From contig AWNV01000074.1 of the NCBI GenBank assembly GCA_000493965.1, positions 1-14,250 of the forward strand: DNA of 14,250 bases, in the 5' to 3' direction. Source of the stretch: Candidatus Aminicenans sakinawicola JGI OTU-1 (GTDB lineage: Bacteria > Acidobacteriota > Aminicenantia > Aminicenantales > Aminicenantaceae). Below are positions 8,358-14,250 of the stretch, piece after piece. Positions within the stretch are counted from its first letter, which is position 1; each line of letters opens with the position of its first letter. Position numbers and translations under genes: made by a program. Under the pieces are notes generated by a model that saw nothing but the letters and a program-made list of their open reading frames with translations, was not told where the DNA came from and ran no database searches.

Positions 8358-8397
8358 TCATCGCAATAATGTATACCTATTTGTGATGTGTAAAGGG

Positions 8398-8859
8398 TTA
8401 TAGAATACTCACCAGATCTTCCTCGACGGATTTTTCCGGAGTCTCAATAATCCTGCCTTTTTCTTGTCCGTTGATGGTTATGATAAAAGTAGGGATTCTA
8501 ATTATATCTTTCCCCTGAATGAACTGTTCTCGGGATTCTTTATCTCTGGGGAGTCCAATGTAGCTTGTGAGAAATCGAGGGTTGTCTGTTAGTTCCATTA
8601 TTTTAAAATAAGAACTGACATGCTGAACACTGTCCGGACACCACGTCCCTAAAAAAATCTCTATCTGGACTTCATAATCGATAGATTTAAGTTTCTCAAT
8701 TGAATCGGGCTTAGGTGAATAAGAATCATAGGCATCTTTCCAGTTGGGAAAATTATTCAGGATTTCTTCTTTACTTATTTTTCCAACCAGCTCAGATTTT
8801 CCAAAAGAGGAAAATGAGAGAAATAATAAAAGAGAAAGTGTTATGACTTTTTTACTCAT
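8398..8859 (-). CDS. Exported thioredoxin-like protein with WCPDS active site
   Basis: From the ATG at 8859 the product is 153 residues and starts with a signal peptide or membrane anchor (MSKKVITLSLLLFLSFSSFG, 1-20). A TTG three codons upstream (8868) is the alternative start; neither has a clear Shine-Dalgarno sequence, and the ATG gives a cleaner signal. A thioredoxin fold follows, with EIFLGTWCPDS at 67-77 and the cis-proline loop RIPTFI at 121-126. The second active-site cysteine is replaced by Ser77, so a classical CxxC dithiol exchange is not possible. Monothiol or mixed-disulfide chemistry, or a structural role, is more likely. Proteins with G-x-WC-x-DS sites are a known thioredoxin-family branch of unclear role. 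It lies 29 nt after the exbD-like gene and is probably co-transcribed from the promoter at 9316-9345. Confidence 0.8.
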   Translation of the reverse strand: MSKKVITLSLLLFLSFSSFGKSELVGKISKEEILNNFPNWKDAYDSYSPKPDSIEKLKSIDYEVQIEIFLGTWCPDSVQHVSSYFKIMELTDNPRFLTSYIGLPRDKESREQFIQGKDIIRIPTFIITINGQEKGRIIETPEKSVEEDLVSIL

Positions 8860-8888
8860 TTGAACCAATTATAAAGGGAATAAAGATG

Positions 8889-9281
8889 TTATAAATTTTC
8901 TTCTGTGAAATATTCAGGGATGATTCCTGTTATGTCCACCCCTGCTCCTTTAGCAGTATCTATAAGTTCGATTACCTTGGAATATAGAACTTTTGCATCT
9001 GCTCTAATAAATATTATTTTATCCTGACGTGTTGAATAAATACGCCTGAGTTCATCCTGAAGAAGACTGAAATCAATTGGCTGGGTATTGATCATAACAC
9101 TCATGTCTTTCTTCAAGGTCAAGACAATAAGACCCGATGGTGTTGAACTGGTATCAGAAGTGGTCTCAGGAAGCTTGACATCGATTCCTTTTTGAATCGT
9201 AGGAGTTATAACCATAAAAATAATTAATAGAACTAGTAAAACATCGCACAAAGGGACGACATTAGGCTCAGCTTTAGCCAT
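8889..9281 (-). CDS. ExbD/TolR family biopolymer transport protein
   Basis: ExbD/TolR proteins sit in the inner membrane as the partner of ExbB/TolQ. They use the proton gradient to drive TonB- or Tol-type energy transfer across the periplasm. The 130-residue product is typical in size. It has a very short cytoplasmic N-terminus, one membrane helix (about 12-27) that contains the key proton-relay Asp13 in NVVPLCDVLLVLLIIFMV, and a periplasmic domain (about 32-130) with the usual pattern IFIRADAKVLYSKVIELID. The ATG at 9281 has a strong AGGAGG (9287-9292) five bases upstream. No ExbB/TolQ or TonB gene lies beside it; the next gene downstream is the exported thioredoxin-like protein. I leave the symbol blank because ExbD and TolR cannot be told apart here. 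Confidence 0.9.
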   Translation of the reverse strand: MAKAEPNVVPLCDVLLVLLIIFMVITPTIQKGIDVKLPETTSDTSSTPSGLIVLTLKKDMSVMINTQPIDFSLLQDELRRIYSTRQDKIIFIRADAKVLYSKVIELIDTAKGAGVDITGIIPEYFTEENL

Positions 9282-9315
9282 TATTTCCTCCTAATTTCTG
9301 CATGCTCAGAGAATG

Positions 9316-9345
9316 ATTATATGATAATAACATTATATTTGTCAA
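9316..9345 (-). promoter_or_regulatory. Near-consensus promoter of exbD-like/thioredoxin-like pair
   Basis: On the minus strand a perfect TTGACA (9345-9340) is followed after 18 bases by a perfect TATAAT (9321-9316). Transcription would begin near 9309, about 28 nt before the ATG at 9281, with the Shine-Dalgarno sequence inside that leader. This indicates that the pair is transcribed independently of the upstream transporter genes and probably at a good basal level. Confidence 0.75.
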
Positions 9346-9376
9346 TGTGAAATTTTACTTTATATAAATTAAACTA

Positions 9377-9392
9377 TAGCCTAGATTATTCA
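9377..9392. repeat. Repeat fragment TAGCCTAG-ATTATTCA
   Basis: This 16-base segment between the cstA-family stop and the exbD-like promoter joins two octamers seen elsewhere in the window: TAGCCTAG (also at 91-98) and ATTATTCA (also at 5611-5618, 8245-8252 and, inverted, at 5589-5596 and 13412-13419). It is probably the end of a degraded dispersed repeat. Confidence 0.4.
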
Positions 9393-9411
9393 CGAAATCA
9401 AGGGGGACTAG

Positions 9412-11079
9412 CTAATGCTCTGATGTTTTAGGCTTTAAACTAAAGAGAACAGTTCGTGCGTCATAAATTATTATAAATGCCAGCAGGATTAAGAAATAGC
9501 TTATGATTCCAAGAAAGAAGTTTTTTTGATGGAAAAAATGATAGCCTTGATAGGCAAGTGCGGCTATTGTTGTGAACAGCATAAAGTAGGCCGGGTATAT
9601 TGTGTATTTTGTTGGACTCTTTATTGAAACGAGATAGGAAGATACTACAATCAAAGCGAGTCCAGCGACAAGCTGATTTGATGCCCCAAAAATCGGCCAT
9701 ATTACTTTGTAGCTTTCAGTAACTCCCAAGAAAGCCGCAAGAAAAAGAATTAATGCAGATGCCATCCATCTGTTTTTGAAAACTGGAATTTTGTTCCCTA
9801 ATAGCTCTGTAGAAATAAATCGGCCTAACCTTGTGCTTGTATCAAGGCTTGTTAGGACAAAGGAGTTGAGCATGATCATGCCGAAAAAAGAAGCAAAGGA
9901 TAATGTAATGCCGGGAATAGTTGAAATTAATTTTCCGTAACCAGTTGCAAATGCTTTGATCGGATCTCCAAGTGAATTCATCAGGTATTGAAATCCGAAG
10001 GTGCTTTCTATCCCTGAGGGATCCCAAATTAAAGCGCCTGCTGCTATGAAAATGACTAGGCCTGCAAGTGCTGCCTCTGTAACCATGCTTCCATATCCAA
10101 TAAATTTTCCGGAAGACTCATTTGACAATTGTTTTGATGTTGTCCCTCCTGCAACAACTGAGTGAAATCCAGATATTGCTCCACATGCAATTATGACAAA
10201 AAGCATTGGCCAGAGAGGCCCTCCCTTGCTGGAAAATGACACGAAGGCTGGAGCATTGAGTACAGGGTGTGCAACAACTAAGCCGATGTATCCCAGACCT
10301 AGGCCAAGAAAGAGAATCCATGTACTTATATAATCTCTAGGTTGGAGAAGGATCCAAACGGGTAGAGAAGAAGCAAACAGGCTGTAAAGGAGCAATATAT
10401 AAACCCAAAAACTCTGACTGGAAATTCCAAATATTTGTCCAGGAAGTTCTACAGGAAATAAGTTTCCTAGATAGATAAGAAAGAATAGGATAAGAAGAGC
10501 AATAATAGTCGCAATGGGGATACTCATCCCTTTTTTGTAAATGATCCAACCAAAAAACACAGCGATTATGATGAGTCCGAAAGTTGGAATGACTATTTCT
10601 GGCTGAGAAACAAGAGTCTGGGAAGCAACCACAGCAAAAACAGCAATAACCAATGACAGGCTTAACCAGATAAAGATAGAAAAGATTATTTTTGTCCGTA
10701 GACCCAGGATCTTTTCTGAAATATCAGCTAATGATTTTCCTTTGTTTTGTACTGAAGTCATGAGTGAAGTAAAATCATGAACTGCACCTAAAAAAATGCT
10801 GCCTAATGCAATCCATAGAAGAGCGCCAAGCCATCCGAAATAAAGAACTCCCAGCAGGGGCCCAAGGATAGGGCCTGCTCCGGCAATAGAAGAGAAATGA
10901 TGACCGAAAAGCATGGCCTTTTTGGCGGGAGAATAATCAATTCCATCATTGAGTTGTACTGCTGGTGTGGTCCGGTTTTTATTTACTTTAACAACTTTTT
11001 TATCGATAAAATTACCGTATATTTTATAACCTAGGATTAACCACAAGATAAAAATAAGAGCAATGACTAATGAATTCAT
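9412..11079 (-). CDS. CstA-family carbon starvation / peptide or pyruvate transporter
   Basis: CstA-family proteins are large polytopic inner-membrane transporters; E. coli members take up peptides or pyruvate. This 555-residue protein shows the family signature FGHHFSSIAGAGPILGP (58-74). It also has LPVWILLQPRDY (239-250), GFHSVVAGGTTSKQL (304-318), FVLTSLDTSTRLGRF (407-421) and WPIFGASNQLVAGLAL (461-476). About fourteen or more membrane segments are visible. It is shorter than the roughly 700-residue E. coli CstA, as is common for homologues outside enterobacteria. The start codon overlaps the stop of the OPT gene (ATGA, 11076-11079) and has no Shine-Dalgarno sequence of its own, so translation is probably coupled to OPT. 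Substrate cannot be decided from sequence; the neighbour favours peptides. Confidence 0.92.
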   Translation of the reverse strand: MNSLVIALIFILWLILGYKIYGNFIDKKVVKVNKNRTTPAVQLNDGIDYSPAKKAMLFGHHFSSIAGAGPILGPLLGVLYFGWLGALLWIALGSIFLGAVHDFTSLMTSVQNKGKSLADISEKILGLRTKIIFSIFIWLSLSLVIAVFAVVASQTLVSQPEIVIPTFGLIIIAVFFGWIIYKKGMSIPIATIIALLILFFLIYLGNLFPVELPGQIFGISSQSFWVYILLLYSLFASSLPVWILLQPRDYISTWILFLGLGLGYIGLVVAHPVLNAPAFVSFSSKGGPLWPMLFVIIACGAISGFHSVVAGGTTSKQLSNESSGKFIGYGSMVTEAALAGLVIFIAAGALIWDPSGIESTFGFQYLMNSLGDPIKAFATGYGKLISTIPGITLSFASFFGMIMLNSFVLTSLDTSTRLGRFISTELLGNKIPVFKNRWMASALILFLAAFLGVTESYKVIWPIFGASNQLVAGLALIVVSSYLVSIKSPTKYTIYPAYFMLFTTIAALAYQGYHFFHQKNFFLGIISYFLILLAFIIIYDARTVLFSLKPKTSEH

Positions 11080-13256
11080 GATATCTTATTGGAGTTTGAT
11101 TTATTTCTTTTATCAATAGCAATAAAGAATAATAATCCAAGCATTATTGCAAATATAAGCAATCCATACAGGTTGTTGTGTACTAGTTTTCCAAGAATGG
11201 ATGGGCCGATATTTAGAGTTTTATCGAGGTTAAGGCCTGTTAATATTGCAATCACAAGTCCGCATATTGCTCCACCTGCTATCAATCCGGAACTGAACAG
11301 CATTCCTGGAGCAGCTTCGACATCTTCTCCTCCTTTTCGTTTTCTAAATTTGTTGTCGACTATCCATCGGGTCAAGCCACCTATGAAGATGGGGGTAGAT
11401 ATGGATATTGGAAGGTATAATCCTACTGCAAACGGTAATCCTTTCACACCGCATAGCTCGACAACAATAGTTAAACATATTCCGAAGAGGACTAGGGTCC
11501 ACGGAAGTTTTTGATCCAGTAGACCGCGGATAACTGTTGCCATCAATGTGGCTTGAGGAGCAGCAAGAGATTCTGAACCTATTCCATATTCTAGCTGTTT
11601 ATCAATGATTCCAGTATCTTTTCGTGCCAAATATCGGATGTTCAAAGATAGATTTAGATCGTTTGGATTTATGACCTGGTATATTTGTCCGTCAATCTCC
11701 TTTTCAGATTCTATTTTCATTTCTTGTGTGACTTTCATACCTTCAATTTTGACATCGTTGATACGAGTGAAAGCTGAGTTTACCAGAAGTACAGTTGCGC
11801 CAACGACTACAATCGATGATAAAGCACCAACTATATATCCGTATTCCTGTTTATAAGGAGTACAGCCGAGAAGGTAGCCTGTCTTTAAGCTTTGGGCAAC
11901 ATTTCCGGCATTAGAGGCAGTTATAGCAACAACGGCACCGATACTTAAGGCAACAGCAGCATATGCGCCACCGGTCCAGCCAACAGCAAGAAAGATAAGG
12001 CAGGTTCCCATTAACGTTGCAATAGTCATCCCAGATGTTGGATTAGAAGAGACGCCAATTTCTCCTACTAACCGGGATGAAACGGTTGCAAAGAAAAACC
12101 CAAAAATTATTATAAGGAAAGAGGAAACAATATTTGCAAAAACCAGGCCGGGATTGATGAAAAAGTTCAATAGGCTCCACACAACACAAAACATGATTAT
12201 AGTTCCGATACCTACCCAAGAAAATGGAATATCCTGTGAAATTCTGCTTATAGAAACAGAGACCGACTCGGCTTTCTTCTGCATAGACTTGAGACTTGAT
12301 TTAAATGATTTGATTATTGTCGGAAAGGCCTTGGCAAGATTTATGAACCCTCCAGCAACAACAGCACCTGCCCCGATGTATTTGATATAGCTCTTATGTA
12401 TTATTTCTGTAAATTCGTTTATGGAAACACTTCTGTAGAGTTCACCTATTGTCCCGGCACCGGGAAAAGTTGCAATTTTTATAGGTAAAACGTCGCCAAA
12501 AAAAGTAGCAACGGGGATAAGAACCATCCAAGCGAGGAATCCTCCTCCTACCATTATTGCCGATGTTCTTATTCCAATTATATAACCTACACCAAGCAGT
12601 TCTGGTGATATTTCACCGTTTATGAAAGAGCCTGGATAGTTTCTAAAACGTGTGAAAGGTTTTTCGGGCCACAAGTTAAACATTCCCATGAAAAATTTAT
12701 AAATGAAGCCAAAAATTGTGCCGAGGAAAACCTTTATTGCCATTTTTCCACCCTTTTCTCCAGCAATTAGAACCTCGGCACAAGCAACCCCTTCAGGATA
12801 CATAAGTTTCCCATGTTCTTTCTCAATAAGGTAATTTCGCAGAAGGATTAAGAATAGTGTGCCAAGCAGACCTCCTGCAAGGGCGATAACAAATATATTA
12901 AGGAACTTTAAAGAGTACCCAAGGAAAATCATTGCTGGCAATGTAAAGATAACTCCTGCAGCAATTGATTCTCCTGCTGCTCCTGTAGTCTGGACTGTAT
13001 TGAGTTCTAAAATTGTAACTTTTCTATTTGGGTTCATCTTATCGAGAAGTTTAAATAGGGCCATAGCCATTACTGCAATAGGAATTGCTACACTTACTGT
13101 CAATCCAACTTTTAAACCTAGATAGACGGTCACAGCGCTGAATATCAATCCGAAAATCGCGCCTACGACTACTGCTCGTAGAGTAAATTCAGGAATAACC
13201 TTTTCAGCCGGGATAAATGGTTTGAACGAAATTGTACCTTTATTATCCTGAGACAT
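11076..13256 (-). CDS. OPT-superfamily oligopeptide transporter
   Basis: OPT proteins are proton-coupled membrane transporters of oligopeptides or metal chelates. The 726-residue protein starts with EFTLRAVVVGAIFG (23-36) and YLGLKVGL (45-52). It carries VQTTGAAGESIAAG (88-101), NPTSGMTIATLMG (405-417), SLKTGYLLGCTPYKQ (456-470), LAAPQATLM (564-572) and VGLYLPISIS (611-620), all typical of the bacterial TIGR00733-type branch. About sixteen membrane segments are apparent. Residues about 495-565 form a charged, non-membrane stretch between helices, probably an external or cytoplasmic loop. The ATG at 13256 has AGGAGG at 13266-13271, nine bases upstream. It leads a two-gene unit with the CstA-family gene. 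Confidence 0.92.
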   Translation of the reverse strand: MSQDNKGTISFKPFIPAEKVIPEFTLRAVVVGAIFGLIFSAVTVYLGLKVGLTVSVAIPIAVMAMALFKLLDKMNPNRKVTILELNTVQTTGAAGESIAAGVIFTLPAMIFLGYSLKFLNIFVIALAGGLLGTLFLILLRNYLIEKEHGKLMYPEGVACAEVLIAGEKGGKMAIKVFLGTIFGFIYKFFMGMFNLWPEKPFTRFRNYPGSFINGEISPELLGVGYIIGIRTSAIMVGGGFLAWMVLIPVATFFGDVLPIKIATFPGAGTIGELYRSVSINEFTEIIHKSYIKYIGAGAVVAGGFINLAKAFPTIIKSFKSSLKSMQKKAESVSVSISRISQDIPFSWVGIGTIIMFCVVWSLLNFFINPGLVFANIVSSFLIIIFGFFFATVSSRLVGEIGVSSNPTSGMTIATLMGTCLIFLAVGWTGGAYAAVALSIGAVVAITASNAGNVAQSLKTGYLLGCTPYKQEYGYIVGALSSIVVVGATVLLVNSAFTRINDVKIEGMKVTQEMKIESEKEIDGQIYQVINPNDLNLSLNIRYLARKDTGIIDKQLEYGIGSESLAAPQATLMATVIRGLLDQKLPWTLVLFGICLTIVVELCGVKGLPFAVGLYLPISISTPIFIGGLTRWIVDNKFRKRKGGEDVEAAPGMLFSSGLIAGGAICGLVIAILTGLNLDKTLNIGPSILGKLVHNNLYGLLIFAIMLGLLFFIAIDKRNKSNSNKIS

Positions 13257-13310
13257 ATTACATAGCCTCCTTTTTTATTCTAAATTTATTATCAGCAATT
13301 TTTACCTTTC

Positions 13311-13419
13311 AGGCTAGCTGATCTTACCGCATCTGCTGCTTTACAGCACATTCGTGGTGAAGGACTACAACTTCATGCGCTGTGCCTTGCATCTGTAGCA
13401 ACCTCGACTCGTGAATAAT
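13311..13419. repeat. Possible dispersed repeat copy between OPT and ACT genes
   Basis: The 193-base gap between two minus-strand genes contains AGGCTAGC (13311-13318), CATCTGCTGCTTTACAGCAC (13330-13349, with a small TGCTG/CAGCA inverted repeat at 13334-13348) and GTGAATAAT (13411-13419). Parts of each recur in other gaps of this window (62-78, 90-98, 5588-5596, 9377-9392). The segment is less AT-rich than the rest of the gap, which fits an inserted element. No open frame or transposase remnant is evident. Confidence 0.45.
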
Positions 13420-13449
13420 ACAAATTTGTTATCTATGATTAGTACAGAA

Positions 13450-13845
13450 TCAGCTTAAGGTTTCAATGGCTTTTTTATTGTTGTTGGTTTTAAACACCAG
13501 TAGGGCCTTGCCAGTTCCGGTCGAAGAACCATAACAATACTTGATTTTTATGACAGCATTTCCAAGGAGGGCTCCTATCTCAGCTCCAGCGCCTATACGG
13601 TCATCGATAAGTACTGTAACAACTGAGTTTGTTTTTACTTTGTATCCTAGTGTTTTCAGGGATTTTTCAGCTTTTTTATTATCAGAAGTAAGCAGATTGA
13701 AAATTATTTCATTATTTATATTGTATGAGCAGAGTGCTTTCAGATTAACTCCGGCATTAGCAAGAGTCCCTAAAATTCGACCCAAAATACCAGGTTGATC
13801 AGAAGTACTGAGATGTAATTCAGTTTCTTGCTTTATGTTATGCAC
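13450..13845 (-). CDS. Tandem ACT-domain protein, probable amino-acid sensor
   Basis: The 131-residue product consists of two ACT-like halves and nothing else. The first (about 7-72) has the classic loop TSDQPGILGRILGTLANAGVNL (14-35), which in ACT domains binds an amino acid. The second (about 74-131) is weaker, with TVLIDDRIGAGAEIGALLG (77-95). Such small ACT proteins usually act as ligand-binding regulators, but no partner enzyme is fused or adjacent. Translation starts at a GTG (13845) with AGGAGG centred at 13852-13857. This is well supported, since the next in-frame ATG would remove the start of the domain. A good extended -10 promoter lies just upstream. The gene is followed, after 193 bases, by the peptide-type transporter pair, so a link to amino-acid supply is plausible but inferred. 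Confidence 0.8.
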   Translation of the reverse strand: MHNIKQETELHLSTSDQPGILGRILGTLANAGVNLKALCSYNINNEIIFNLLTSDNKKAEKSLKTLGYKVKTNSVVTVLIDDRIGAGAEIGALLGNAVIKIKYCYGSSTGTGKALLVFKTNNNKKAIETLS

Positions 13846-13869
13846 TTTTTTCCTCCTTTATGACCAAGA

Positions 13870-13878
13870 ATTATACCA
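13870..13878 (-). promoter_or_regulatory. Extended -10 promoter of the ACT-domain gene
   Basis: On the minus strand TGG (13878-13876) directly precedes a perfect TATAAT (13875-13870), giving the extended -10 form TGnTATAAT. A matching -35 box is poor, as is usual with extended -10 sites. The predicted start near 13863 would give a leader of only about 18 nt that contains the Shine-Dalgarno sequence. Confidence 0.6.
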
Positions 13879-13916
13879 GAATAAATGTTTTAATAAAAAA
13901 GAAAAATTAGGAAAAG

Positions 13917-13944
13917 TTGTCTTTTATTTCTGAATGATTATAAT
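13917..13944 (+). promoter_or_regulatory. Promoter of the glutamine amidotransferase gene
   Basis: TTGTCT (13917-13922, 4 of 6 to consensus) lies 16 bases before a perfect TATAAT (13939-13944). Transcription would start near 13951, about 45 nt before the ATG at 13996. It is divergent from the ACT-gene promoter; the two sites do not overlap. Confidence 0.55.
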
Positions 13945-13995
13945 TTATGAGAAAAATATGGTAGTTTATAGTGACGGAAAGAAATATATACTAGT

Positions 13996-14250
13996 ATGAA
14001 AAATCGAGAGATTAAGGTTGCAATCATTGATAATTCTATTAATTCCTCAATCTATACACCGGTGAAACACTGGAAGTCCTTTTTTAATGAAGAATGGGTA
14101 GCTTTCAAAGCTAAGGAGAGCCAGTTCCCTGATCTTAAAAACGGAGAGTATACTCATTTGATTTTAACCGGTTCTGAATCTTCGATTTTGGGAAGAGAAA
14201 AATGGGCATATGAAGAAATAGGACTCATCCAGGAAGCAGTTGGAAAAAAT
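13996..14250 (+). CDS. Class I glutamine amidotransferase, N-terminal part (cut by window end)
   Basis: The 85 visible residues start MKNREIKVAIIDNS and contain THLILTGSESSIL (53-65), followed by an acidic helix WAYEEIGLIQEAV (70-82). This matches the first part of GMP-synthase-like class I amidotransferases, where a hydrophobic beta strand ends in TGS and precedes the helix before the catalytic Cys loop. The nucleophile Cys and the His/Glu of the triad lie beyond the window, so activity cannot be judged. The ATG at 13996 is the only start in its frame after a stop at 13972. GGAAAG at 13976-13981 is a distant, weak Shine-Dalgarno sequence. Which glutamine-dependent reaction it serves is unknown. 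Confidence 0.75.
   Translation, partial: MKNREIKVAIIDNSINSSIYTPVKHWKSFFNEEWVAFKAKESQFPDLKNGEYTHLILTGSESSILGREKWAYEEIGLIQEAVGKN

Noticed and set aside
13257..13310. Promoter for the OPT/CstA pair
   Set aside because: A GATAAT can be found on the minus strand but no -35 at suitable spacing; too weak to annotate.

Overview
The window is AT-rich bacterial DNA with compact gene packing. It suggests a Gram-negative, rod-shaped bacterium that lives on amino acids and peptides. The evidence is a complete elongasome operon, an ExbD/TolR-type inner-membrane protein, a thioredoxin-fold protein with a secretion signal, and two coupled transporters of peptide-related families. I cannot fix the phylum from the sequence. 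An uncultivated anaerobic lineage is a reasonable guess, no more.

Left part, plus strand (310-8231): mreB, mreC, mreD, mrdA (PBP2) and rodA lie in the classical order, with gaps of 15 and 10 nt and then overlaps of 4 and 8 nt. After a 79-nt gap comes a large fusion of a TIGR03960-type radical SAM enzyme with a DUF2344 (TIGR03936) domain. MreB filaments and MreC/MreD position the RodA glycosyltransferase and the PBP2 transpeptidase for lateral wall synthesis. The radical SAM/DUF2344 gene is a frequent neighbour of this cluster in other bacteria, usually followed by an RNase E/G gene that is absent here.

Right part, minus strand, read from 13845 down to 8398: a small tandem ACT-domain protein, an OPT-family transporter, a CstA-family transporter whose start overlaps the OPT stop (ATGA), then an orphan ExbD-like protein and an exported thioredoxin-like protein with a WCPDS active site. 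The exbD-thioredoxin pair has its own near-consensus promoter. The OPT/CstA pair looks like a peptide or organic-acid uptake unit, and the ACT protein could sense an amino acid. At the right edge a divergent gene (13996 onward) encodes the N-terminus of a class I glutamine amidotransferase and is cut by the window end.

No rRNA, tRNA, CRISPR array, intact insertion sequence or phage gene was seen. Intergenic gaps at about 60-100, 5589-5618, 8245-8357, 9377-9392 and 13311-13419 share short sequences (TGAATAAT and its complement, TAGCCTAG, and a CATCTGC...TTTAC...GC motif). They look like decayed copies of a dispersed repeat. Most genes of the plus-strand operon lack a recognisable Shine-Dalgarno sequence, whereas three minus-strand genes have a full AGGAGG.
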